A stretch of DNA of 12,832 nucleotides from NCBI GenBank assembly GCA_902465325.1, contig CABQMV010000055.1, positions 1-12,832 on the forward strand. Direction: 5' to 3'. Source of the stretch: an uncultured Oscillospiraceae bacterium. GTDB taxonomy: Bacteria; Bacillota; Clostridia; UBA1212; SIG427. This document shows positions 1 to 5,953 of this stretch, one piece after another. The notes beneath the pieces were generated by a model. The model saw only the letters and a program-made list of their open reading frames with translations, had not been told where the DNA came from and ran no database searches. The translations under genes and the position numbers were made by a program. Numbering within the stretch: position 1 is the stretch's first letter; each line of letters opens with the position of its first letter.

Positions 1-1646
1 GTCCTGAAAATACCAGCTGCGACTTTGCTAAAGATCTGTTTCCTGCTGCCATGAAGGCGGGGATCAGCTTCTGGGGCTATGTTACCGATCACTATTGGTG
101 TGATATTGGCAAGCCCAGCGCTTATTTAGAGGCCAATACTTTCTATCTGGAAAAGTATTCTTATGTTGATCCTTCTGCAGTTCTTGAGGATGGGGTTAAG
201 CTGAATGGTCCTGTATCCATTGGCCCGGGCGTCTATATAGGCGCAGGCTCTGAAATTGGGCCCAATGTATCTCTGGGAGAAGGCTGTATATTGGGAAGAA
301 ATGTGAGAGTCAGAAACAGCATTATCTGGAATGGCTGCAGCATTAGAAGCGGCGGCACTGTCTGTGAAAGTATTCTGTGCGCCCATGTGGAGACTGGACG
401 CAACGGTGTGGTGTCCCAGGCAGTCTTAGGCGAGGGGTGCAGAGCGGGGGATTATTCCTATATTTCTGAGGGCAGTCGGATTTGGCCGGGTATTTTTATT
501 GATGAAGAGGCTTCGGTGCGCGGCTCTGTATATACTGCGGAGGACCAGGCGGGCAGCAGCTTCAGTGAGCAGTGGCCTCAGGGCTGGCGTTATTTATGCA
601 GAACACCGGTTCAGGCGGCCACCTTCGGCTGGGTGTACGGACATATGCTGGGGGTGGGTACTGTTGTATGTGTTTCCAAATGCAGGCAGGGACAGTGCCT
701 GAGCGCTATGCATGGGCTGATATCGGGACTTACTGCCGCAGGAATTACAGTAAAATTAATAGAGGAGGCCACGCTTCCGCTGTTTCGTTGGATGGGGCGG
801 ATGGGCTTATGCGATGGCTCTGTTGTGCTGACCTCAGAGGACGGTGCAGTCTATTTCTCTGTAACAGATCAAAAAGGGAATGAGCCGGACGCTCAGTTTC
901 GAAAAAAATTTAGGCAGCGTATAGAGCAGTCTGCCAATGCAGTTGTCAGTACCGATATAGTGGGGACAGTAGAGGAAATGCTGAATCCAGAGGAATTCTA
1001 TACGTCAGATATTGCTTCTGTATTTCCGGAGGCCTACCGAAATATCCGCTTTGGCGGCAGACATTTTACCAGAAAGGAAAGAGAAGGCCTGATTGCGGGG
1101 ATTGTAGCTGAATTTTACCCCAAATCGCTGCTTTTTATATCTGCGGCCTCAGAGTTGCCGGCGAGACAGATTGGCGAGGAAAACGGCCTTTCTATACAGA
1201 TCTGCGGCGGACTTCCGGGAGACGTTATGGCGGAGATGGAACCGTATATGCAGGATGAGGGAGTAAAGGTACAGTATCTTATGCTGTTTGATGATTTTGC
1301 CTTTGAGCTTGGACTGGCACATTTCAGGGCGCTGGGGATGGAGGACAGCATCACAGCAATCCGAAAATTTCCCGGGGTCTATTCCGCCGGCAAAATTGTA
1401 AAATGCGGCAGCAGGCGCAAGGCGGGTCTGATGGGATACTTTGCTTCACTTCCTGAGTTCCAGGGGAAAGAGGATTTTGTTGACGGTCTTTGTGTCAGAG
1501 ATGCGACTTCTACCATTCGGCTTTGTCCGGAGGAATCAAAGGCCTGTTTTCGGATTTATGTGGAAAGTCTGGATTCTGAATTTGCTCAGGATATGTCGGA
1601 GCGGCTAGGAAAATTGGCTGACAAATGGCTCAGCAGTAAAGCATAA
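1..1646 (+). CDS. Sugar-nucleotide pyrophosphorylase / phosphomannomutase-like fusion, 5'-truncated by window edge
   Basis: The reading frame is already open at base 3, before the first ATG at 51, so the start lies outside the window. The first residues, up to the GYVTDHYWCDIGKP motif, are the end of a nucleotidyltransferase domain of the mannose-1-phosphate guanylyltransferase/GlgC type. About 120 residues of hexapeptide repeats follow (runs such as VSIGPGVYIGAGSEIGPNV), forming a left-handed beta helix. The last 330 or so residues follow the fold order of an alpha-D-phosphohexomutase: an FGWVYGHML-like start, an AGLxAAGI-like segment, and a C-terminal ACFRIYVES strand. The catalytic landmarks are missing: TSEDG stands where TASHNP is expected, there is no DGDxDR metal loop, and the RPSGTEP phosphate loop reads LCPEES. 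The role is probably NDP-sugar supply for envelope glycans, with the mutase-like part structural or regulatory. Family membership is firm; the substrate is inferred. Confidence 0.85.
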   Translation, partial: PENTSCDFAKDLFPAAMKAGISFWGYVTDHYWCDIGKPSAYLEANTFYLEKYSYVDPSAVLEDGVKLNGPVSIGPGVYIGAGSEIGPNVSLGEGCILGRNVRVRNSIIWNGCSIRSGGTVCESILCAHVETGRNGVVSQAVLGEGCRAGDYSYISEGSRIWPGIFIDEEASVRGSVYTAEDQAGSSFSEQWPQGWRYLCRTPVQAATFGWVYGHMLGVGTVVCVSKCRQGQCLSAMHGLISGLTAAGITVKLIEEATLPLFRWMGRMGLCDGSVVLTSEDGAVYFSVTDQKGNEPDAQFRKKFRQRIEQSANAVVSTDIVGTVEEMLNPEEFYTSDIASVFPEAYRNIRFGGRHFTRKEREGLIAGIVAEFYPKSLLFISAASELPARQIGEENGLSIQICGGLPGDVMAEMEPYMQDEGVKVQYLMLFDDFAFELGLAHFRALGMEDSITAIRKFPGVYSAGKIVKCGSRRKAGLMGYFASLPEFQGKEDFVDGLCVRDATSTIRLCPEESKACFRIYVESLDSEFAQDMSERLGKLADKWLSSKA

Positions 1647-1659
1647 AAGAGAATCAAAA

Positions 1660-1685
1660 GGGCCGGCTTACAGAAAAGCCGGCCC
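1660..1685. terminator. Bidirectional intrinsic terminator between convergent genes
   Basis: A perfect 10-bp stem (GGGCCGGCTT pairing with AAGCCGGCCC) encloses the six-base loop ACAGAA. It sits 13 bases after the stop of the upstream + strand gene and 6 bases after the stop of the - strand permease remnant. The A-rich sequence on its left gives a short U-run for - strand transcripts; the right side (TAAAATTT) gives only a weak U-run for + strand transcripts. It most likely serves both. Confidence 0.85.
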
Positions 1686-1691
1686 TAAAAT

Positions 1692-2376
1692 TTAGAGATC
1701 TCTTCTTGTGAAAGAATCAAAGGCAGTGTACAGCATACACAGAGACAAAATGGCTATATACAGAAAAGAAAATCCTGGAGTTATAGTATCCAGTAGTACC
1801 GGAGATTTTCCAAACAGCGTCTCTGTTATTGTCATTGTCCTGCTGCTGGAATAGAGAAGGACATCGGCACTGAAGGGAAACAGCTTTTGTGCCAGATCTG
1901 TGTTATTAAAGGGAATCCATTTGATCCAGTCGTTCTGTACGTAGTTATTAATAAAGGACACAATAATATTTCCGCTGAAGTAGGTTCCCATAGAAAGTCC
2001 TACGGAGAGCGCTGTGTTTCTGGTGACAGCGGAAAGCATAAAGGCCAAAAAGGCAAACATTAAAATAGGAATCAATTCGGCAAAACAGTAGAGCAGCTGA
2101 TATATATAGGAATTCAGCTGATGTGCGCCGCTGCCGGACACATATATGTAGGGCAGTGTGCAGGTGTTCCAGAATAGCCGCTGTGTCCCTATCAGACATA
2201 TGTACTTGATCAGCGTCAGCAAAATACCAAGCGTCAGCAGTGCCAGCAGTTTGGCTATGTAGATTTTCCACCTTCGCACTGGTGCAATGATCAGAGATTT
2301 TATGGAACCGGTGGAAATTTCTGTGGAAATCAGGCCGCCGGCTACAATCATAATCAATAGTGTGATAAATACAGCA
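1692..2376 (-). pseudogene. ABC-2 type transporter permease, N-terminally truncated
   Basis: About 228 residues of an ABC-2 family permease remain. There are five hydrophobic spans, the first starting at AVFITLLIMIVAGG and the last near FLYIAILSLCMLYTAF. The motif GLISTEISTGSIKSLIIAPV, with RRW just after it, is typical of the cytoplasmic stretch after the second helix of this family. The first membrane helix and extracellular loop (roughly 100 or more residues in relatives) are missing. The reading frame runs without a stop into a tyrosine-recombinase fragment on the 5' side, so the permease start was lost at the edge of a mobile-element mosaic. Its partner ATPase lies upstream at 4276-4788, also cut. 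The pair presumably once exported a peptide or lipid-like substrate; the substrate cannot be told. A chimeric product from the TTG at 2546 is possible but unlikely to work. Confidence 0.85.
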
Positions 2377-2701
2377 GTATCGGAGATCCTAGTTCCAAGC
2401 ATCTGATGGATGATCATCAGTCGAGCCGCCTGCTCATCCAGTTTTACCAGGGCCGCATTGAGCCGCTTGAGTTCACCATCAGAATAGGCTTTAAACTCAG
2501 CTTTTGGTGTTGGTGGAATATCTCTTGTGAGGAATAAGGATTCCAAGTTGGGATACCCGCATACCTTCCCAATGCTGTCCAGAATAGCGCGGAGACGGTT
2601 CAGATCCGCATGGAAATGCTTCGTTTCCGTAGCTTCTGTTTTCAGATAGAGCAGATAATCTTCCAGCAGCTCCCGATCAATCTCTCTGCAGGACTTTATC
2701 T
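2377..2701 (-). pseudogene. Tyrosine recombinase fragment A (core-binding domain plus start of catalytic domain)
   Basis: The frame, open from just downstream of a stop at 2745-2747, reads as the SAM-like core-binding part of a phage-type integrase (REIDRELLEDYLLYL, then HADLNRLRAILDSIG). It continues into the start of the catalytic domain, ending in MIIHQMLGTRISDT. The arginine of GTRISDT is the first catalytic arginine of tyrosine recombinases. After that residue the frame passes directly into the ABC permease, so the rest of the catalytic domain is absent here. No ribosome binding site or convincing start is seen. The fragment is complementary to the C-terminal pieces at 2702-3190, as if all came from one enzyme or from closely related neighbours. 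The family call is firm; the exact breakpoints are uncertain by some 10-20 bases. Confidence 0.8.
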
Positions 2702-2770
2702 GTGTCCGAGGTAATCCCGTACACCCTGTATAGAAACACCCGTGTCATAAAAGTTTGTGGCCACGGTATG
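2702..2770 (-). pseudogene. Tyrosine recombinase fragment D (C-terminal GVRDYLGH box)
   Basis: In one frame this short stretch reads HTVATNFYDTGVSIQGVRDY followed by LGH. This is the segment that in integrases follows the HxxR box and includes the late catalytic histidine of LGH. It then reads one arginine and a TAA stop at 2696-2698, so the nucleophilic tyrosine segment is missing. On its 5' side it is separated from fragment C by the insertion at 2771-3008. The next recognisable sequence on its 3' side is fragment A, which belongs earlier in a normal protein. Confidence 0.75.
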
Positions 2771-3008
2771 CCCTTAAGGGACAGCTTGACAACTCACGAC
2801 TGAGGAAAGGGATTGGTTATGCGGATTGCGTTTTATTACAGAAAAGGCGGCACAACTTTTGGCTGTATGTTGCCGGAAGAAAAGGAACGACTTCATGCTT
2901 TTTTTGCCGCCGAACAGAAACGGGAGGCGGCAAAATCCCTATCAAGAAAGCTGGATTGTGGGGACAAGAAAAAATAAATATTTTTTTGTCGTGGACTTGA
3001 CATAAGGG
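2771..3008. mobile_element. 238-bp MITE-like insertion inside the recombinase HxxR region
   Basis: The insert interrupts the recombinase between DYRH (fragment C) and TVATNFYDTG (fragment D). Both ends carry CCCTTA pointing inward (2771-2776 and the complement at 3003-3008), a second inverted hexamer CACGAC/GTCGTG (2795-2800, 2988-2993), and the heptamer CTTGACA in the same orientation (2785-2791, 2996-3002). The flanks repeat TG (2769-2770, 3009-3010), extending to TGCC if the boundaries shift by two bases. Deleting the insert plus one TG restores GAT TAC CGG CAT ACC GTG, i.e. an uninterrupted DYRHTV reading, which is strong support for a real insertion. It encodes no transposase; a 52-codon ORF lies inside. 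The element family is not recognised. Confidence 0.65.
2819..2977 (+). CDS. Small 52-aa ORF inside the MITE-like insertion, unknown function
   Basis: An ATG at 2819 follows AGGAAAGG at a reasonable distance and opens 52 codons ending in TAA. The product is basic and has a predicted amphipathic middle (LPEEKERLHAFFAAEQKREA) and a lysine-rich end. It occupies most of the 238-bp insertion and faces opposite to the surrounding fragments. I do not recognise a family. It may be a passenger gene, the remnant of a longer gene captured by the element, or a chance ORF; coding status is unproven. Confidence 0.35.
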   Translation: MRIAFYYRKGGTTFGCMLPEEKERLHAFFAAEQKREAAKSLSRKLDCGDKKK

Positions 3009-3682
3009 TGCCGGTAATCATGGCTCTGGAAGATATAATCTCCACATTGGATATTGTTTTCTCTGCAGCATTCTTTCATTTTCCATCGGAATGTGTTGCT
3101 CCGATATGCGCCGCCTTTTTGGTTTTGAAATACATAATCATCTGCCTTGATCTGATGCTTTTTCAGATAAACCTGCATCAGCTTATCAGGGCCTTCCTCA
3201 GATGTCTCCGATACTTCCTGATCGGGGATAGAATGTTCCGCTTCATCCATTTCCTCCGCAGAAGAAGCTGTTTCTTGATCCACCGGTAACTCCTGATCAG
3301 CGTCCAACTGCTCCGTATCCTCCAATTCCTCTGTATCCTCGAAGTCACCCTGGGCCTCGCCGGTTCCCTGACTCTCAGCCAGATCCCGATCCAGTTCCTG
3401 CTCAATCAGACCAATGACAAAATCCTTTTGTGTCATGTTATTGCGGTGCAGATAGTCTTTGATCCGCTGGAACAGGCTTTCCGGCACCTGAAACGCCAAT
3501 GTCCTCATTTTCTCCATGTTTTTCCCTTCCTTTTCATCAATTTTAGGATGCAATTCATCCTGCAATGCCAGCGTGACAAACTCTGTCATCGTCATCCCGT
3601 GGTCTTGCAAATACTGTGTAATCTCGGCATGCAAAGCCGCATCGACTTTGACCGTAATGCCTTTCTTCCCATCAGCAGCCAC
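2942..3682 (-). CDS. Tandem ribbon-helix-helix ICE protein fused in frame to a recombinase fragment
   Basis: Two RHH-like repeats open the protein: ITVKVDAALHAEITQYLQDH... and LAFQVPESLFQRIKDYLHRN..., each ending in a TxxxFVxxLIxxEL-type second helix. This double-RHH protein is typical of the accessory module of clostridial ICEs, where it probably binds DNA. A very acidic Glu/Asp-rich linker of about 60 residues follows. From about base 3190 the frame continues into tyrosine-recombinase sequence ending in SHDYRH, then into the 238-bp insertion, stopping at 2942. I chose GTG at 3682 rather than GTG at 3691 because AGAGG lies 8 bases before it; the later start gives 246 residues. A second start at the MEKMRTLAF methionine is possible. 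The native C-terminus has been replaced, so RHH function may survive while the tail is junk. Confidence 0.7.
   Translation of the reverse strand: MAADGKKGITVKVDAALHAEITQYLQDHGMTMTEFVTLALQDELHPKIDEKEGKNMEKMRTLAFQVPESLFQRIKDYLHRNNMTQKDFVIGLIEQELDRDLAESQGTGEAQGDFEDTEELEDTEQLDADQELPVDQETASSAEEMDEAEHSIPDQEVSETSEEGPDKLMQVYLKKHQIKADDYVFQNQKGGAYRSNTFRWKMKECCRENNIQCGDYIFQSHDYRHPYVKSTTKKYLFFLVPTIQLS
3009..3190 (-). pseudogene. Tyrosine recombinase fragment C (up to the HxxR box)
   Basis: The last 60 or so useful codons of the RHH fusion ORF read as the middle to late catalytic domain of a phage-type integrase: DDYVFQNQKGG, then a helix KMKECCRENNI, then FQSHDYRH, where H-x-x-R is the conserved pair. 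The upstream join with the acidic RHH tail (around SEEGP/DKLMQ) and the downstream cut after DYRH are both visible. The segment between the first catalytic arginine (fragment A) and this piece is absent from the window. Confidence 0.75.
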
Positions 3683-3812
3683 AGTGTTCACCTCTTTCCA
3701 TGAATTTCTGAATCGCCCTTGTTACAATTTCCTCCACCGGAACTTCCTCAATGGCAGCCTGGATCAAAAGCGGCTCCACCAGCGCCTCCGGAATCTCAAT
3801 TTCAATTTCCAA
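3672..3812 (-). CDS. 46-aa RHH-like microprotein of an ICE module, TTG start
   Basis: An AGGAGG on the minus strand lies 7 bases before TTG at 3812. The frame reads MEIEIEIPEALVEPLLIQAA, then a second helix EVPVEEIVTRAIQKFME, and ends in HCGC with TGA at 3672-3674. A short hydrophobic beta strand and two helices match a minimal ribbon-helix-helix fold; this is inferred from pattern. It starts 12 bases after the DUF4314 stop and its end overlaps the start of the next RHH gene by 11 bases, so the three genes look translationally coupled. It begins with a rare start and is short, so simple gene finders would miss it. Confidence 0.65.
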   Translation of the reverse strand: MEIEIEIPEALVEPLLIQAAIEEVPVEEIVTRAIQKFMERGEHCGC

Positions 3813-3824
3813 ATGACTTACCTC

Positions 3825-4121
3825 CTACATTCCCATGACGGGGCCTTGATCCTCAGTCATGCCGGATTCCTGTTCCTCTGCCAGTTCTTCCTCCGTCAGC
3901 TTGCGAAACGAGTCCTCGCCAGGCACAACGCCGAGGGATCTTCCATTGTCAAACGAGCAGTGCAGTGTTCCGATATCATCCACCACTTTGACAGTGCCTC
4001 TTGTCTGATCCTCGACAGGACAGGGATCTCTGCCCATGCTCAGTAACATGATTCGGGTACCGGGAGGATACTCAGCCTGGTACCGTTTGGCCTGCTGGTG
4101 CAGGCGTTCCCACTCATTCAT
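3825..4121 (-). CDS. DUF4314 domain protein of an integrative element
   Basis: 98 residues. The core PPGTRIMLLSMGRDPCPVED, followed by GTVKVVDDIGTLHCSFDNGR and SLGVVPGEDSF, is the DUF4314 signature: a small beta-barrel-like domain with conserved GTxxxVDDIGxLH and DNGRSL motifs. Its biochemical role is unknown; such genes recur in conjugative elements and plasmids of gut Clostridia. The tail is acidic and glutamine-rich. The ATG at 4121 follows a GGAG 11 bases upstream and comes 3 bases after the stop of a short leader ORF, so it may rely on coupled translation. It is intact, unlike the recombinase pieces nearby, and is followed 12 bases later by the microprotein gene. Confidence 0.85.
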   Translation of the reverse strand: MNEWERLHQQAKRYQAEYPPGTRIMLLSMGRDPCPVEDQTRGTVKVVDDIGTLHCSFDNGRSLGVVPGEDSFRKLTEEELAEEQESGMTEDQGPVMGM

Positions 4122-4124
4122 CGT

Positions 4125-4196
4125 CTACATCTCCATTCTGAAATCTGATTTCCCTTTTGCCCGGTAGGAGGGCATAAAAAAAACGACCACTCTCAT
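4125..4196 (-). CDS. 23-aa leader ORF overlapping a terminator hairpin
   Basis: An AAGGTAGGA sequence lies 5 bases before an ATG at 4196; the frame MRVVVFFMPSYRAKGKSDFR ends MEM with TAG at 4125-4127, three bases before the DUF4314 start. The start codon sits in the loop and 5' arm of a strong terminator hairpin, and the U-run encodes the FF residues. A ribosome initiating here would prevent the hairpin forming, which suggests transcription attenuation of the genes downstream. The ORF and the hairpin are seen; the regulation is inferred. Confidence 0.5.
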   Translation of the reverse strand: MRVVVFFMPSYRAKGKSDFRMEM

Positions 4197-4202
4197 GGTC
4201 GT
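4176..4202 (-). terminator. Intrinsic terminator / possible attenuator before the DUF4314 genes
   Basis: On the minus strand ACGACCA, loop TGAGAG and TGGTCGT form a perfect 7-bp stem followed by eight U residues (4176-4183). It lies about 55 bases upstream of DUF4314 and 73 bases downstream of the truncated ATPase stop. It could simply end incoming transcripts, or act as an attenuator controlled by the overlapping leader ORF. Confidence 0.8.
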
Positions 4203-4211
4203 TCCTACCTT

Positions 4212-4283
4212 ACGCTATACACACTTTTTTCTTTCTGCTGTGTTTCCTGTACCTATTCGCCCTCCTTCCTCCACGCTATACAC
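4212..4283. repeat. Pair of 11-bp direct repeats 61 bp apart at the mosaic edge
   Basis: GTGTATAGCGT (minus strand) occurs at 4273-4283 and 4212-4222, and each copy is followed by a similar purine-rich stretch (GGAGGAAGGAG and AAGGTAGGAAC). The second copy leads into the leader ORF's ribosome binding site. They may be remnants of a short tandem duplication, protein-binding sites, or element-end sequence. No function can be assigned from the sequence. Confidence 0.5.
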
Positions 4284-4788
4284 CGGCATACACAGTCTGA
4301 GAGGGGCTACATTCTACATCCATAATTAGGACAGAGGGTCTGTGGAGCAGCGCCTGTGCCAGTCCGACCCGCTGTTTCATTCCAAGGGAATATTTTTTCA
4401 CCTTATCGTTTATGCGGGCCTCCATGCCTACAAGCTGAATTACCTGCTGGATCCGTTTCTTCGTGACCCCGTCGTGCAGCCTGGCATACATTTCCAGATT
4501 TGTACGGCCGCTGAGATCTTTATACATTTCCGGATTTTCAACAATTCCTCCTAAGCGGGCCATGCATTTTTCATAGTTCTTTTTCAAATGCATACCGTCA
4601 ACCAGTATTTTTCCTGAATCAGCTTTCAGAAATCCCATTACGATTTTTATGGTAGTGGTTTTTCCGGCACCGTTAGGACCTAAGAATCCTAGGACCTCTC
4701 CCCGGTATGCATCAAAGGAAACATTGTCCAGCACCTTTTTGCTGCCGAAGCTTTTACTCAGTCCTTCTACGTGTAAAATCCCATCCAT
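4276..4788 (-). pseudogene. ABC transporter ATP-binding protein, truncated after Walker B
   Basis: An ABC-2 type exporter ATPase. The Walker A motif GPNGAGKTT lies at residues 37-45, a Q-loop-like region (IVENPEMY) near 82-89, a degenerate signature YSLGMKQR at 133-140, and Walker B VLIMD at 153-157. The catalytic glutamate, D-loop and switch histidine (normally EPTxGLDP... and about 130 more residues) are missing; instead the frame reads VECSPSQTVYAGV from the mosaic and stops at 4276. ATP hydrolysis should be lost. The start is firm: AGGAGG lies 7 bases before ATG and overlaps the TGA of the upstream gene, so the two are translationally coupled. The matching permease remnant is at 1692-2376. 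Confidence 0.9.
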
Positions 4789-4800
4789 TTGGCAGCCTCC

Positions 4801-5376
4801 TCAATAGTAATAGAAATTATCCGAATACTGATTGACCTGGGGATCAAAGGCGGATAGCTTCCACTTTCCTTCTTCTTTTTTCAGCCAGAAAGAAAAAAAG
4901 GATTCTTCTGTGGTGGTTTTGCTTTCTTCCTTCAGACCTGCAGCCCGTGTTTTATAGGAAAGGACAGGCGAAAAGGTTACTGTCACGGTGTCGCCGGAAA
5001 AAAGATATTTCGGCTTGTTTATACTGCTGCTTCGAAATTCGGTAAAATAGATCCCGGTTTGTTTCTGCCTTTGTATCAGATAAGAAATGACGCCGGATAC
5101 CGTGTTGTCTTCTGTGCAGAAAGGCTGAAATTTCTGGCAGCTTTCCTCTATGTACTCCTGAACAAGCTTTTCTGAGCTTACAGCTGTATTTTCATACAGA
5201 TTCTGCGGGATCACGATACAGGCCTTTAGCTGTTCTATGGCCTGGCGGCATATTTCATTGATTTCACTGCGCTGCGCTGTTCTGGAGGCTTCCAGTGTTA
5301 TCAGATGTCCCATCAGTACAGCCAGCAGAACCAGAAAAAGAATCAGTCCCCGGTTGATTTTACGGATAAATTTCAT
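4801..5376 (-). CDS. Membrane-anchored hypothetical protein of the ABC transporter operon
   Basis: 191 residues. A basic start (MKFIRKINRG) is followed by one hydrophobic span (residues 11-28, LILFLVLLAVLMGHLITL), with no lipobox cysteine, so it is a signal anchor with an extracellular domain of about 160 residues. The domain begins with a helical stretch and ends with a strand-rich part holding a KKEEGKWKLSAFDPQ motif, which resembles the last strands of SnoaL/NTF2-like folds (weak inference). I do not recognise a named family. It lies 30 bases after the DUF4364 stop and its TGA overlaps the ribosome binding site of the ATPase gene, so it probably belonged to the ABC exporter's function, perhaps as an accessory extracellular subunit. 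GGGAGG lies 10 bases upstream of its ATG. Confidence 0.7.
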   Translation of the reverse strand: MKFIRKINRGLILFLVLLAVLMGHLITLEASRTAQRSEINEICRQAIEQLKACIVIPQNLYENTAVSSEKLVQEYIEESCQKFQPFCTEDNTVSGVISYLIQRQKQTGIYFTEFRSSSINKPKYLFSGDTVTVTFSPVLSYKTRAAGLKEESKTTTEESFFSFWLKKEEGKWKLSAFDPQVNQYSDNFYYY

Positions 5377-5406
5377 GATTTCCTGACCTCCCTTGTGTAT
5401 TTGTAC

Positions 5407-5937
5407 TTATTGATACCGGTGCAGCGTTTTCAGAATTTCCGTAAAAATCTCCGAGGAATTCTCACGCCAGGCCCTGCATATTTTATTGGCATCGTCCCGG
5501 CTGGCTGCGGGAATTTTCAAATCAATCACATAGGTTCCTTTGTCCCGGACAAAGCACCGTACGTAATAGTCGTCTTTTCCAACGGTAAAAACGGAAGCAT
5601 TGATTTCGATAAGGCGCTTCACCTGTGCTCTGTTCTTGATAATATGGTCCTCGTATTTAGTTGCCAGACCATCGGGCAGCAAATATGAGAATTCCCGAAA
5701 GGTTTCCTTTCCTTTTTCGTTAATTGCATACATGGGAATTCCGTCACTGTCCGGGATCCGATCTATACAGCCTGCTTCCACAAGCTCTCCCAGTGCGGTT
5801 TGTATATTAAAATAATTCATATATCCAGGCTGCAGCAGCAGATCGTTGATATAGATCCCCGTAATTGGCATATTCATGCAATCAAGCGCCAGCAGCAGGA
5901 GCAGCTTATCTTCTGCGTGTAAGTCGTCAGCAAACAT
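5407..5937 (-). CDS. DUF4364 family winged-helix protein
   Basis: 176 residues. The N-terminal 75 or so (KLLLLLALDCMNMPITGIYI... NYFNIQTALGELVEAGCIDR... YAINEKGKETFREF) form a winged-helix layout: helices, a recognition helix region around NIQTALGELVEAG, then a wing. The rest is an alpha/beta domain with a DDYYVRCFVRDKGTYVIDLK strand pair. This matches the DUF4364 family of Firmicutes, proposed to be transcription regulators; direct DNA binding here is inferred. I chose ATG 5937 over an in-frame ATG at 5964, because AGAGG lies 7 bases before it and the earlier start would overlap the upstream gene's end. It follows that gene by 16 bases, so it is in the same operon. Confidence 0.85.
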   Translation of the reverse strand: MFADDLHAEDKLLLLLALDCMNMPITGIYINDLLLQPGYMNYFNIQTALGELVEAGCIDRIPDSDGIPMYAINEKGKETFREFSYLLPDGLATKYEDHIIKNRAQVKRLIEINASVFTVGKDDYYVRCFVRDKGTYVIDLKIPAASRDDANKICRAWRENSSEIFTEILKTLHRYQ

Positions 5938-5953
5938 TTTTTGTCCTCTTCTA

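Larger units (their letters stand above)
2377..4315. mobile_element. Mosaic remnant of an integrative element inside an ABC transporter operon
   Basis: The segment separates a truncated ATPase from a truncated permease on the same strand. It contains ICE-type genes (leader ORF, DUF4314, microprotein, double RHH) in an intact-looking order, followed by tyrosine-recombinase pieces in the order C, insertion, D, A. Neither flank carries a clear target-site duplication, and sequence for the ATPase C-terminus and the permease N-terminus is missing, so insertion was accompanied or followed by deletion. Outer boundaries are set where protein similarity changes (LIMD/VEC on the ATPase side, GTRISDT/AVF on the permease side) and are accurate to about 10-20 bases. 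Confidence 0.75.

Noticed and set aside
51..53. ATG at 51 as start of the first gene
   Set aside because: The frame is open upstream to the window edge and those codons match the conserved end of the nucleotidyltransferase domain.
2377..2546. A 284-residue permease starting at TTG 2546
   Set aside because: The first 57 residues are recombinase sequence and there is no ribosome binding site, so this is a chimera and not a native start.
3008..4046. Long + strand open frames opposite the RHH and DUF4314 genes
   Set aside because: They are antisense to genes with clear families and ribosome binding sites, have skewed composition, and lack ribosome binding sites.
2350..4330. Target-site duplication flanking the whole mosaic
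   Set aside because: Comparison of both edges shows only three to four shared bases, no more than chance.
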